Source: Pseudomonadota bacterium (GTDB taxonomy: Bacteria > Campylobacterota > Campylobacteria > Campylobacterales > Sulfurospirillaceae). From it: a DNA stretch of 64,000 bases. Positions within the stretch are counted from its first letter, which is position 1. Each line of letters begins with the position of its first letter. The DNA lies in the NCBI GenBank assembly GCA_017860615.1, contig JAGDMU010000002.1, positions 124,001 to 188,000 on the forward strand, written 5' to 3'. This document shows positions 1-8,359 of the stretch, piece by piece. The position numbers and the translations under genes are program-made. The notes under the pieces were generated by a model, which saw only the letters and a list, made by a program, of their open reading frames with translations, ran no database searches and had not been told where the DNA came from.

Positions 1-1769
1 TCTTTAACAAGAACATAACGTGTCTGAAGCGTCTCTTTGATGTGCTCATCCAATTTTTCAGCCATTTTTTCACTGTAATCTTTTGTTGTACCACCATTCA
101 AGAAGGTATTGCGCTGTTTTTCAAGCACCATCAGGCCTGCAACATCACTCATACCGTAAATACTGACCATTGATTTGATAATATCCGTTGCGCGCTCAAG
201 ATCATTACCAGCACCCGTAGAGATTTCACCTAAGAACACCTCTTCAGCCGCTCGTCCACCAAGAAGCACATCGACTTCAGCGATAAGCTCATGCTTTTGC
301 ATTAAAAATTTATTCTCTTCAGGTGTATTCAATGTATAACCAAGAGCGGCTAAGCCTCTTGGAATAATAGAAACTTTAGAGACGCGTTTAGCACCTGTTG
401 TTGTTTCAGCAATCAAGGCGTGTCCACTCTCATGGTATGCAACAATGCGTTTTTCTTCTGGATTAATACGGCGGCTCTTTTTCTCAAGTCCTGCGATAGC
501 TCTCTCAACCGCTTCAACCAAATCAATTTGTTCAACATAATCTTTATTTTTACGACCACCCAAAAGAGCTGCTTCATTAATAATATTGGCAAGATCAGCT
601 CCAGCAAGACCCGCGGTTAAACGTGCAATTTCTTCAAGATCAATGTTTTTGCCAAGCTTGATATCAGCACTATGGACTTTTAAAATATCTTTTCTACCTT
701 GGAAGTCTGGTTTATCAACCAAAACTTGTCTATCGAAACGACCTGGTCTTAGAAGTGCTGCATCTAAAACCTCTGGTCTATTGGTTGCGGCAAGTACGAT
801 AACAGGCGATTTATCAGAGCTAAAACCATCCATTTCCGCTAAGAGTTGGTTCAGCGTTTGTTCTCGCTCATCATTACCACCCATCATGCCGTTCGCTGCT
901 CTACTTTTACCAATCGCGTCAATCTCATCGATAAAAACAATTGCAGGAGCCTCTTTTTTGGCATTTTCAAACAAATCCCTTACACGGCTTGCACCTACAC
1001 CTACAAACATCTCTATAAAGCTGGAACCTGAAACTGAGAAGAAAGGAACACTCGCTTCTCCCGCAACGGCTTTTGCAAGTAAAGTTTTACCCGTACCTGG
1101 AGGGCCTACTAAAAGAACACCTTTAGGGATTTTAGCACCTAAATTCATGTAACGATCTGGAAACTTTAAGAAATCAACAATCTCTTTGACCTCTTCTTTG
1201 GCTTCTTCTACACCTGCAACATCTTCAAATTTAACTTTTGGTTTTTCAGAATTGACAAGCTTTTTACTGCTCCCCATTCCAAGGATACCACCACCCATAT
1301 TTTTTTGCATTTTGTTTGCCAAAAACATCCAAATACCAAAAAAGACAAAAACAGGTAAAACCCATGAAAAAAGAATCTCTGTTAAAATATTGGTCTCATT
1401 GAAACCACCGTAGCCCACTTTTTTCTCATCCATCAAAGGGATCAAGGTACTATCTTCACCTACTTTTTTCACAACATAAACTGTTTTTTGGGCACCTTCT
1501 GGTGAAAATGCTTTAATGGTTGTTTGACCAATGGCTACATAACTGATCTGATTATTACGGATCAACTCTTTAAGTTCATAGTAACTGATATTTTTCGTTG
1601 CACTGTTTTGTGCACCAAAATTTGCTCCCATTCCAGCATCAGAGACCGATGTAAAATTTTTAAATAAAACGATAACGACAATGGAGAAAATAGCAAACAT
1701 CAAAAGTGGATTTTGATTGAAAAAATTTTTTTTGTCGTTTTTATTGTTATCTTGATTATTTTGACTCAT
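1..1769 (-). CDS. ftsH: ATP-dependent zinc metalloprotease FtsH (3' end outside window)
   Basis: Membrane-anchored AAA+ protease that extracts and degrades membrane and short-lived cytosolic proteins. The ATG is at 1769, and the frame stays open to the window edge, giving about 589 residues; the family is usually about 640, so the C-terminus is cut off. Visible in order: a hydrophilic Asn/Lys-rich start, a first membrane segment, a periplasmic region, a second membrane segment, then the AAA domain with Walker A GPPGTGKT at residues 222-229. The zinc site HESGH at 446-450 (bases 420-434) is a Ser variant of the usual HEAGH and keeps both His and Glu. It starts one base after the prmA stop, so it is probably co-transcribed with prmA. 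Identity is certain from the two motifs together. Confidence 0.97.
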   Translation of the reverse strand, partial: MSQNNQDNNKNDKKNFFNQNPLLMFAIFSIVVIVLFKNFTSVSDAGMGANFGAQNSATKNISYYELKELIRNNQISYVAIGQTTIKAFSPEGAQKTVYVVKKVGEDSTLIPLMDEKKVGYGGFNETNILTEILFSWVLPVFVFFGIWMFLANKMQKNMGGGILGMGSSKKLVNSEKPKVKFEDVAGVEEAKEEVKEIVDFLKFPDRYMNLGAKIPKGVLLVGPPGTGKTLLAKAVAGEASVPFFSVSGSSFIEMFVGVGASRVRDLFENAKKEAPAIVFIDEIDAIGKSRAANGMMGGNDEREQTLNQLLAEMDGFSSDKSPVIVLAATNRPEVLDAALLRPGRFDRQVLVDKPDFQGRKDILKVHSADIKLGKNIDLEEIARLTAGLAGADLANIINEAALLGGRKNKDYVEQIDLVEAVERAIAGLEKKSRRINPEEKRIVAYHESGHALIAETTTGAKRVSKVSIIPRGLAALGYTLNTPEENKFLMQKHELIAEVDVLLGGRAAEEVFLGEISTGAGNDLERATDIIKSMVSIYGMSDVAGLMVLEKQRNTFLNGGTTKDYSEKMAEKLDEHIKETLQTRYVLVK

Positions 1770-2597
1770 CTAATTCCTTTGTAACACGAGTGTAAACCAC
1801 TCCTCTTTTTGATACTTTTCGACCAACTTCATTGAAGAAAACTTCTGTTCAACTTTATCAACGTACTTATCCAAAATGCCAGAGAGAATCAGTAAACCAT
1901 CTTTTTTCACTGCTTTTTGCAAGTCGCTGGATAACATAATAAGTACATCTGCAATGATATTGGCAACAACAACGTCATACTCTTTTGCGCGTTTTTGAAC
2001 AGAACCTGTCCAAATGCGATTAAAACTTTCATGATTGAGTTTAAAGTTTTCTTGTGCACTTTGTGTGGCTTGTTCATCCGTATCACAGAGATCAACAATA
2101 GCACCACATTTTCGTGCGGCAATACTTAAAATACCACTACCACATCCTACGTCTAAAAGCTCTGTTCCCTCATTAACGTAATTTTGCAATAACAATAAAC
2201 AACCATAGGTTGTTTCATGGTGCCCTGAGCCAAAGGCGAGCGCAGGGTCTATAATAATATTTTTTTTGCCCTCTACACCCTCTACCCAACTTGGATGAAT
2301 GTAAAAGTCATTGACATGTAAAGGTTGTACGGAGTTTCGATATTGTGCAATCCAATCTTCGTTTTCTTTAACTAACAGCTTTGTATCAAGCATAATCTCA
2401 GTGCCAAGCGCTAAAGAAAGTTCCTTAGCAAATGTTTTTACACCAAAAAGAAGCATTTCTAAATCTTCTTCGCTGCGCAAAATGATGGTACCATCATTCT
2501 CTTCAATAGCCTCATCGCTGAGGCTCATGACAAAATCAAGAAAAAGTGGATAGACACTACTAGGGGTTATATGAAGTTCGTTATAGGTTTTTTCCAT
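1770..2597 (-). CDS. prmA: Ribosomal protein L11 methyltransferase PrmA
   Basis: Methylates ribosomal protein L11 using S-adenosylmethionine in the cytosol. The 275-residue protein shows the PrmA family signature AFGSGHHETT at residues 121-130. SAM motif I follows at 149-155 (DVGCGSG), and a NIIA-type catalytic loop lies further on (VVANIIADVL). The ATG at 2597 has a weak AGG about ten bases upstream. The stop at 1770-1772 abuts the ftsH start, and cheY lies five bases upstream, giving a cheY-prmA-ftsH run. This order is familiar from other Campylobacterota genomes. No odd features. Confidence 0.95.
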   Translation of the reverse strand: MEKTYNELHITPSSVYPLFLDFVMSLSDEAIEENDGTIILRSEEDLEMLLFGVKTFAKELSLALGTEIMLDTKLLVKENEDWIAQYRNSVQPLHVNDFYIHPSWVEGVEGKKNIIIDPALAFGSGHHETTYGCLLLLQNYVNEGTELLDVGCGSGILSIAARKCGAIVDLCDTDEQATQSAQENFKLNHESFNRIWTGSVQKRAKEYDVVVANIIADVLIMLSSDLQKAVKKDGLLILSGILDKYVDKVEQKFSSMKLVEKYQKEEWFTLVLQRN

Positions 2598-2602
2598 TCA
2601 AA

Positions 2603-2968
2603 TTAACCTAAAACATCCTCGAGTTTTTCTTTAAGTACTTGGGGCGTAAAAGGCTTAACAATATAGTTATTAACGCCTGCTTTAAGGGCTGTGATAACTT
2701 CTGCTTTACCGCCCTCAGTCGTAACCATGATGATGGGCATACTCTCGTATTTTTTTTCAGCTCTTACTTTTCGAACCAAATCCAAACCATTCATCTCAGG
2801 CATGTTCCAATCGGTAATAAGCACATTAATGTCAGGCGTTCTTTCCATGATTTGCCAAGCTTCAACACCATGCTCAGCCTCTAAAACGTCATTAAAACCT
2901 AATCTCTGTAATGTGTTTTTAATAATACGGCGCATTGTCGAGCTATCATCTACTACAAGCAGCTTCAA
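2603..2968 (-). CDS. cheY: Chemotaxis response regulator CheY
   Basis: Single-domain response regulator that, when phosphorylated, acts on the flagellar switch. I place the start at a TTG at 2968, giving 121 residues beginning MKLLVVDDSS, because AGGAG sits five bases before it. The GTG two codons earlier has the Shine-Dalgarno directly against it. The N-terminus then matches Campylobacter CheY. Acidic pair D7-D8, phosphoacceptor D53 in ITDWNMPEMNG, the Thr pair of MVTTEGG, and Lys in the KPF motif are all present. No output domain follows. Likely transcribed from a promoter just upstream and continuing into prmA and ftsH. Confidence 0.95.
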   Translation of the reverse strand: MKLLVVDDSSTMRRIIKNTLQRLGFNDVLEAEHGVEAWQIMERTPDINVLITDWNMPEMNGLDLVRKVRAEKKYESMPIIMVTTEGGKAEVITALKAGVNNYIVKPFTPQVLKEKLEDVLG

Positions 2969-3019
2969 TGTCACTCCTTTTATCGTTTAAATTCTAACCA
3001 AGTTTAGTTTGAACTTAGT
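2969..3019 (-). promoter_or_regulatory. Short leader and putative promoter upstream of cheY
   Basis: The 51 bases between hisA and the cheY TTG hold, reading the minus strand, a TAGAAT hexamer (2996-2991) that resembles an extended sigma70 -10 box, then AAAAGGAG at 2980-2973 as Shine-Dalgarno. The hisA-proximal side is T/A rich with a repeated TTAGTTT-like word. A start of transcription near 2985 would give a leader of under 25 bases. The hexamer is seen; its activity is inferred. Confidence 0.35.
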
Positions 3020-3742
3020 TTAAAGCGCTTCGTTAGCGATAAATGCAAACGCTTCACGTAAATCTAAGCTCCCCTCATAAAATGCTTTTCCCACGATAAC
3101 ACCAGCCACTTTACGACTTTGTTTCAGTGTTATAATATCGTCCAAATTTTTTAAACCTCCACTGGCAATCGTGGCAATTCCCGAAGCTTCTGCAATCGAG
3201 AGCGTAAAATCAAGGTTTACACCACTGAGCATTCCATCACGTCCTACATCCGTACAGATGATTGCCTCGACGCCTGCATCGGCAAAAGCACGTGCAAGAT
3301 CCGTTGCTTGCATCGTTGATTTCTCAGCCCAACCTTCTACGGCAACATAGCCGTCAATTGCATCAATACCTACGACCACGCGGTATTTTTGTGCCATTTC
3401 TTTGACAAAAGCTGGATTTTTCAAGGCTATTGAGCCTAATATAACGCGATCAATGCCCAAATCTACATAACGGCGAATCGTCTCTTCATCGCGAATGCCG
3501 CCACCAAGCTCCAACTTGAGATTACATTTTTGGCGAATCTTTTCAATTTGCTCTAGATTCTTAGGCTCACCCGCAAATGCACCGTTTAGATCTACCAAAT
3601 GAACCCATGATGAGCCCATTTCTTCAAATACTTTTGCCACTTCCCACGGCTCATTAGAATAAATCTTCGCACTCTCCATAAGCCCTTTAGTAAGGCGTAC
3701 GGCTTTTCCATCTTTGAGATCAATCGCTGGTAAAATATCCAT
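3020..3742 (-). CDS. hisA: Phosphoribosylformimino-5-aminoimidazole carboxamide ribotide isomerase HisA
   Basis: Catalyses the Amadori rearrangement of ProFAR to PRFAR in histidine synthesis. A 240-residue (beta/alpha)8 barrel with the half-barrel repeats visible: catalytic D8 in PAIDLKDG, D127 in VVGIDAIDG, and the second-half phosphate loop TDVGRDGM near residues 165-171. A further glycine-rich phosphate site is IASGGL near 192-197. The ATG at 3742 overlaps the hisH stop by one base (TAATG), so translation is probably coupled. This is the histidine-pathway pair, distinct from the hisH2/hisF2 genes near 21 kb. Confidence 0.95.
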   Translation of the reverse strand: MDILPAIDLKDGKAVRLTKGLMESAKIYSNEPWEVAKVFEEMGSSWVHLVDLNGAFAGEPKNLEQIEKIRQKCNLKLELGGGIRDEETIRRYVDLGIDRVILGSIALKNPAFVKEMAQKYRVVVGIDAIDGYVAVEGWAEKSTMQATDLARAFADAGVEAIICTDVGRDGMLSGVNLDFTLSIAEASGIATIASGGLKNLDDIITLKQSRKVAGVIVGKAFYEGSLDLREAFAFIANEAL

Positions 3743-4353
3743 TATAACTCCACAAAATTCTTTAAAATTGCTAATCCATTGGCATGTGACTTCTCAGGAT
3801 GCGGTTGAAAACCAAACACATTCTTTTTTTGTACCGCACTGGGGAATTCATACCCATACAGTGTTTTTCCAATGGTATATTGATCATCACACTGCGCATG
3901 AAAGCTATGTACAAAATAGAGATAAAACGATTTTGGCATCCCTTTAAACAGAGGCGAGTCTTTGGAGATAAAAAGCTCATTCCAGCCCATATGTGGTACT
4001 TTAAGGCGGTTTGGAAAACGCGCCGTATCAAACTTTACAATCTCTCCTTCAATCAGCCCAAGTCCAGAACACTTGCCAAACTCCACACTGCTTTCAAACA
4101 GAAGCTGCATTCCAAGACAGATGCCTAATAGCGGTTTACCAGAAGTGGCAAAAGCCTTGACGGCTTCATCCATCCCACGCTCATGCAAACAATCCATCGC
4201 ATCTTTAAAGGCGCCAACACCGGGTAAAATAATCTTGTCAAACTTCGATACGTCATCTGCATTTTTAACAATTTCAACCGAAACACCAAGCTTTTCAAAA
4301 GCATTGGTAACACTTCTGAGATTACCCATATTGTAATCAATCAAGCCGATCAT
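3742..4353 (-). CDS. hisH: Imidazole glycerol phosphate synthase glutaminase subunit HisH
   Basis: Glutamine amidotransferase subunit that supplies ammonia to HisF in histidine synthesis. The 203 residues contain the class I triad: nucleophile C79 in LLGICLGMQ, then H185 and E187 in FQPHPEKS. The oxyanion segment LPGVGAF lies near 43-49. It sits directly before hisA as in canonical his operons, and its start overlaps the stop of the PDC-domain gene by four bases. The partner HisF of this pathway is not adjacent. Compare the diverged HisH at 20607, which belongs to the sugar amidotransferase triad. Confidence 0.94.
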   Translation of the reverse strand: MIGLIDYNMGNLRSVTNAFEKLGVSVEIVKNADDVSKFDKIILPGVGAFKDAMDCLHERGMDEAVKAFATSGKPLLGICLGMQLLFESSVEFGKCSGLGLIEGEIVKFDTARFPNRLKVPHMGWNELFISKDSPLFKGMPKSFYLYFVHSFHAQCDDQYTIGKTLYGYEFPSAVQKKNVFGFQPHPEKSHANGLAILKNFVEL

Positions 4354-5255
4354 GAATCTCTCTTTTGTGGTATTGATTTAAGATAAAAGGCTAGCCCAAA
4401 GAGTAACAATGTCACACCGCCAATTAAATAGACTGCATATAAAATGTGAGCCGCGTCAATAATAGCAAATTTAAAGACCAACATCAATGCTTCAATGGCA
4501 AGGGCAATAATAATAGAGCCTAAAAATCGCACCATTGTTTTATGCATTCCGCCACTGTCATCCCGTTCATTTCGTCCTAACACCTCTTCTTCAAAGATGG
4601 TTTTTACCAGATCGAAAATGGCTAAAGAGAGCGTAATTAAAATGGTTGATTCAAACATTGCTTTAATATCTAAAAGGTCAAATTGAAGTCCATGCATAAA
4701 AAGACTGCGCATACCATTAAAGAGTAATAAAAGCGCAATCGCTAAAAGGGAAAGTGAAAAAATGGTATAGATTACCTGTGAGCTTTTACCAAAAACAGAC
4801 TGTAAGGACGATGGATGCGCAATTTTAAGAATATGCTCCAAAGAGACATCAATACAAGCTATAAACTTAAGCACTCCTTGATCATCATAAATGGGGTATG
4901 AAGCTGTCACGGTTAGATCATTGGTTAGCGTGGAAGGGTAAGGGTCACTTAAAACACAACGTTTTTCACGTACTGCACGGTAGTAATAAGATTTGGAACT
5001 TCGATTTTGACCAAGTCCGCCTTTGCGATGTGGATCGTCCGTAATATTATTGATAACTTGGTCACCTTTGTGATCGAGCAAATAAAGCGCTTCAAACTCT
5101 TCAACTTCATGCACAATTTTATCCAAGCTAGCAGAAATAACATCTATGTTGGGTTCAGGCATACGGTTGGGAATATTGCGTGTAAAAAGATAACACAAAT
5201 ACGCCCTTGCCCTTGTTCTAACCTCAGCAAACTGCTGAATTTCGCGAATAATCAT
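4350..5255 (-). CDS. PDC/Cache-like sensor domain membrane protein, unknown role
   Basis: A 301-residue protein with a PDC-like ligand-binding region at about residues 35-140: an LLDHKGDQV strand, the RSSKSYYYRAV helix and the TASYPIYDDQGVL strand pair. Four hydrophobic segments follow at about 161-182, 203-221, 243-265 and 270-293. It lacks a signal peptide or an N-terminal membrane helix before the PDC part, and it has no kinase, cyclase or methyl-accepting output domain. The end overlaps hisH by four bases; a 131-base spacer with inverted repeats separates it from pglB. Similar proteins occur next to glycosylation genes in Campylobacterota, but I know of no proven function. It may sense a small molecule for the glycosylation machinery; that is inference. 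Confidence 0.75.
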   Translation of the reverse strand: MIIREIQQFAEVRTRARAYLCYLFTRNIPNRMPEPNIDVISASLDKIVHEVEEFEALYLLDHKGDQVINNITDDPHRKGGLGQNRSSKSYYYRAVREKRCVLSDPYPSTLTNDLTVTASYPIYDDQGVLKFIACIDVSLEHILKIAHPSSLQSVFGKSSQVIYTIFSLSLLAIALLLLFNGMRSLFMHGLQFDLLDIKAMFESTILITLSLAIFDLVKTIFEEEVLGRNERDDSGGMHKTMVRFLGSIIIALAIEALMLVFKFAIIDAAHILYAVYLIGGVTLLLFGLAFYLKSIPQKRDS

Positions 5256-5386
5256 ATTGGGCCTTTTGTTTTTTATTCAAGTTCTTGCAGACCTGACTCG
5301 CTTTTAAATTTTAAAGCGAAAAGCTCGCGCACTCTTGGTGCTTTAACTTCTTGCAAAAAAAATTTGCAAGAAGTTTATTATTTTAG
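5256..5386. other. Spacer with two inverted repeats between pglB and the PDC-domain gene
   Basis: The 131 bases hold a strong perfect hairpin (5346-5374, listed separately) and a near-palindrome at 5299-5318 (CGCTTT and AAAGCG arms around an AAATTT core, one mismatched pair). It is one of the larger spacers in the minus-strand run. I see no open frame worth calling and no convincing -10/-35 pair for the PDC-domain gene, though a promoter here is possible because this is where the glycan run meets the his genes. Confidence 0.5.
5346..5374 (-). terminator. Perfect 12-bp hairpin just after pglB
   Basis: Left arm 5346-5357 (acttcttgcaaa) pairs exactly with right arm 5363-5374 around a loop of five A (T on the minus strand). 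It begins 13 bases after the pglB stop, the right place for a terminator or mRNA end-protector. On the minus strand the bases after it are TAAAGCACC, not a U-run; the T-rich tract lies on the plus-strand side. It may therefore be a weak terminator, a 3' stabiliser or a processing site rather than a classic intrinsic terminator. Confidence 0.45.
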
Positions 5387-7567
5387 CTAAATTTTAAGCC
5401 GATACACTTTAGCATATGCCTCTAAAGTAATCGGTTCAAAAAATCGTTCATCATAATTTTCCAATACAAAAAGCTGAATATAGCTTGAGTTAAACATTGC
5501 ATCATCAAGAATAAGAAAAGTATTATACGCTTGCATATAAATAATAGAGAAAAGCCCGTTGGGATGGATCGTATTTTGCTCTTTCACAAATTTGAAATCA
5601 GGCGTATACGCTGTTTGTATGAAATTTTTAACAGGTACTTCTTGATTACCAATTTTGAGCATACCCTTGGCTTTATCCAAAACAACACCGCTGCTAAAAT
5701 CAAGCGTTGCGCCTAGATCTTTAAACCGTGTCGTTTGAAAAATAAAGGGTTGACGAATCGTTTTGCCACTCATAATATCAATATTGCTAAATTGTGCAAC
5801 AGTTGGAAAAATACTCATCATACGATACGGAAGATAGAAATAAATATCGCGCGTTTTTGCAGGCAAAGAGAGTGGCGTTTGCAGTGCATCTAAAAAATCA
5901 TTGGCATCTTTAAATCCATAATCTAAGGTCATTTGAGCTGTGTTATTCATAATGTTATGCTGTTGCTCTTTTGACTTTGTCTCATTTTCTTCTGCCAATA
6001 CAAAAGCTTTTTCAGTATATTCAACCTCTAACCTGGCCAAGCGTGCCGCACTCTCTTGGGGATTGGTCAACATAAAACTCACAGGAAAATTAACATCTCC
6101 GTTATGTTTTCCTCCATCAATAAGCGTTTTTGAATCACTGTAATAACGAATGGGATAGCCATAATCCCACCATGACACCACATAGTCCTCACGGTCAAGA
6201 ATACTTTTAATCCTATCTAATTGTTCAACTTCAATTTTATTCATAACTGTAGGGACACGATACTCAATGACATGTAAAAGATTTGGATATAAAATACCTA
6301 AACTTGAGAGAATGACAAAACTCGATTTAACGATATTTCCAAGCTTTTCATTGACAAAAAGCCCTGTAATATAAACGCTACTCGTAAAAAGCAAATAAGC
6401 TATACCTAAAGCACACACGGGTACCGCATAAATGGTGAAACGAAGACCACCCCAAAGTGCTAAAAATCCAAGGCCTAAAAGAGGAAGGCCTAAAAGCATT
6501 GCAGGGTATTTTTTTACCATCAACACATAACCGATGAGAGACAGTATAAAAGTAATAGTGTGCCCACTAATACGCTCTGCAAACACAGTAAAATCAATCT
6601 GCCCTGCTTCGCGTACCGTTTGAATAACGGAGAAAAAATGCAAAGGTAAGACATCGGCACTCATTTCAATAGCATTTTTAAAGACAAAACTTTTTAACTG
6701 ATACCAAATTGGTGCGAATCCTCCTGTAACAAAAAAAAGTATGACACAAAGAGCCAAAAGATACCAAAGAAATTTTTGCCATTTTTCTTGTTTAAAAAAT
6801 ACATAAAGCATTATGACACCTGCAAAACGAATCAAGCTAGGTAACCCCATCATAGCTAAGAGCATAATGGTAATTAATTTGAAATTGAACAGATTTTTGC
6901 GATCAAAAATAAGTACGTAAACAAGAATAAGTCCTAAAAATGAGAACTCCAAAGAGTAACTTTGAGGATACCACCAACGATACGCAATAATTTCCAAAGC
7001 AGTCATTAAAAGATATTTCTCTTCTTTGGTACGCAATGCTAAAATAAGCGACCACAAAAGGAATGTTGGAAAAACGATATTGAGCATATCGGTATCGTAG
7101 TATCCTATCATCGTTCGATTGTAATAGCTCACGGCAATGGAAGCAAGTAAAGCTGCTAAAAAACCAACCTCTATCATTTTTAAATTTTGTGCAATTAAAA
7201 TAATTGGTACAACAACCAAAGAACCTAAAACAGCTGGCATATAAAAAATAATCGTTTCAAAAGAAAGCGGTAAAAGCATTGCGAATACATACGTTAACCA
7301 TGACACGGACTCTTTAATCGGCGATAAATCGTGAGTTTGAGAAATACCTGTCAATAAATCCCTTGCTCCTTCCGCCCAATAATAACCGTCATTAGTATTA
7401 ATCATAAATTGTCCAGCATATTTAAAACTCTCAAAGTCATTAAACTGATAAACCCAAATAAGGCGTACCGCAAAACTAAAAGCAAACGCCAATACGATAA
7501 AAGTTATTCCTTTAAGCACATGACTAGCCATTTTTCTGCTTTTGAACAAAAGAGATGATAAATACAA
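5387..7567 (-). CDS. pglB: Oligosaccharyltransferase PglB (STT3 family)
   Basis: Transfers a lipid-linked oligosaccharide to Asn in sequons of exported proteins; inner membrane with a periplasmic C-terminal domain. The 726 residues carry the family's key sites: D60 in NTNDGYY, D158/D160 in GYYDTDML, E319 in QTVREAG, R375 in GGLRFTIY, and WWDYGY at 465-470. About a dozen membrane segments precede residue 430. An MMSIFP stretch near 580 may be the sequon-reading MI-type motif. Start: 7567 overlaps the Wzz gene by 44 bases; the ATG at 7531 (MASHVLKG) gives an 8-base overlap and fits the family N-terminus, so it is a good alternative. Followed by a hairpin. All catalytic residues are intact, so an active enzyme is expected. 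Confidence 0.95.
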   Translation of the reverse strand: MYLSSLLFKSRKMASHVLKGITFIVLAFAFSFAVRLIWVYQFNDFESFKYAGQFMINTNDGYYWAEGARDLLTGISQTHDLSPIKESVSWLTYVFAMLLPLSFETIIFYMPAVLGSLVVVPIILIAQNLKMIEVGFLAALLASIAVSYYNRTMIGYYDTDMLNIVFPTFLLWSLILALRTKEEKYLLMTALEIIAYRWWYPQSYSLEFSFLGLILVYVLIFDRKNLFNFKLITIMLLAMMGLPSLIRFAGVIMLYVFFKQEKWQKFLWYLLALCVILFFVTGGFAPIWYQLKSFVFKNAIEMSADVLPLHFFSVIQTVREAGQIDFTVFAERISGHTITFILSLIGYVLMVKKYPAMLLGLPLLGLGFLALWGGLRFTIYAVPVCALGIAYLLFTSSVYITGLFVNEKLGNIVKSSFVILSSLGILYPNLLHVIEYRVPTVMNKIEVEQLDRIKSILDREDYVVSWWDYGYPIRYYSDSKTLIDGGKHNGDVNFPVSFMLTNPQESAARLARLEVEYTEKAFVLAEENETKSKEQQHNIMNNTAQMTLDYGFKDANDFLDALQTPLSLPAKTRDIYFYLPYRMMSIFPTVAQFSNIDIMSGKTIRQPFIFQTTRFKDLGATLDFSSGVVLDKAKGMLKIGNQEVPVKNFIQTAYTPDFKFVKEQNTIHPNGLFSIIYMQAYNTFLILDDAMFNSSYIQLFVLENYDERFFEPITLEAYAKVYRLKI

Positions 7568-8357
7568 TAAAAATAGACAAAATCAAACTTGTCACAAAAG
7601 CGACCATGGTCATCAATTTTTTCTTAGGTTTGATCGGAGAATCATCTGTCATAATGGCATCTACAACTTTTGTTGGCTTGATATTATTTTCGGATATTGC
7701 AAAATAAAGATCACTTAGTTGACTATTTAATCCATAAATTTTATTTTTAATATCCGCCAATTCTGATGATTTATTATTGATCTCAATGGTATAAATAGCA
7801 GCGACAGAGGGATTGTCTTTGATGATTTTATCGATATTTTCACTCTTTTTTGTAATATATGCCATTAAAGCTTGTTTTTCTTCAATCAGTTCTATTTTTT
7901 GTTCTTCCAAGTTGGCAATTTTTGTTTTTAACTGTGTTAGATATACCTGTATCAACTCATAATGTCTTTGTTTAATATCTTCGATAATCTGAACAATATA
8001 ATGTTCTGCTTGCGTTGGAGAAAGAGCTATCACAGAGATGTCCACAAGGTTTTTTGTTCCTTTAATGACAGCTACTTTTTGTAATTCATTTGTTGTATTC
8101 ATATCGCTATTGGCTATATATTTAATCTCAACACGTTTAACAAGCGTTAATGGATCCTCTAGCAATGTAGATCCGTAAGAACCTATTTCTATCACCGCTT
8201 TTGCTTCAAACGATGGCGTTTTGACAAACGCATAAATCGTAGTCAAGAGGGTTATACAAAAAGTGACGACGACGATTAGCTTTTTATAATTAACAAGGGT
8301 TTGCCATAATTCTTTTAAATCAATCTCATTTTCAGGAACATTTTGGTTCATATTCAA
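7524..8357 (-). CDS. Wzz-like polysaccharide chain length protein
   Basis: Polysaccharide co-polymerase of the Wzz family, which sets chain length of Wzy-made polymers in the inner membrane. In 277 residues it shows an N-terminal membrane helix (about 28-49), a long charged coiled-coil-prone periplasmic region (about 115-225), a proline-containing segment (DDSPIKPKKK) and a C-terminal membrane helix (about 250-272). No tyrosine kinase domain follows. The start is TTG at 8357 with AAAGG five bases upstream; an ATG lies two codons inside. It sits between pglB and the dehydratase, and a polymerase lies at 13.7 kb, so a role with that Wzy is likely. Confidence 0.85.
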   Translation of the reverse strand: MNMNQNVPENEIDLKELWQTLVNYKKLIVVVTFCITLLTTIYAFVKTPSFEAKAVIEIGSYGSTLLEDPLTLVKRVEIKYIANSDMNTTNELQKVAVIKGTKNLVDISVIALSPTQAEHYIVQIIEDIKQRHYELIQVYLTQLKTKIANLEEQKIELIEEKQALMAYITKKSENIDKIIKDNPSVAAIYTIEINNKSSELADIKNKIYGLNSQLSDLYFAISENNIKPTKVVDAIMTDDSPIKPKKKLMTMVAFVTSLILSIFIVFIISFVQKQKNG

Positions 8358-8359
8358 GA

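Noticed and set aside
586-1152. A 188-codon plus-strand open frame over ftsH
   Set aside because: It is the antisense of conserved FtsH sequence including Walker A; its translation is low in structure and matches nothing. Other antisense frames in the window are rejected for the same reason.
3742-4353. HisH at 3742 as part of the sugar amidotransferase set
   Set aside because: It is coupled to hisA and 16 kb from the PP-loop gene, which has its own HisH and HisF directly upstream.
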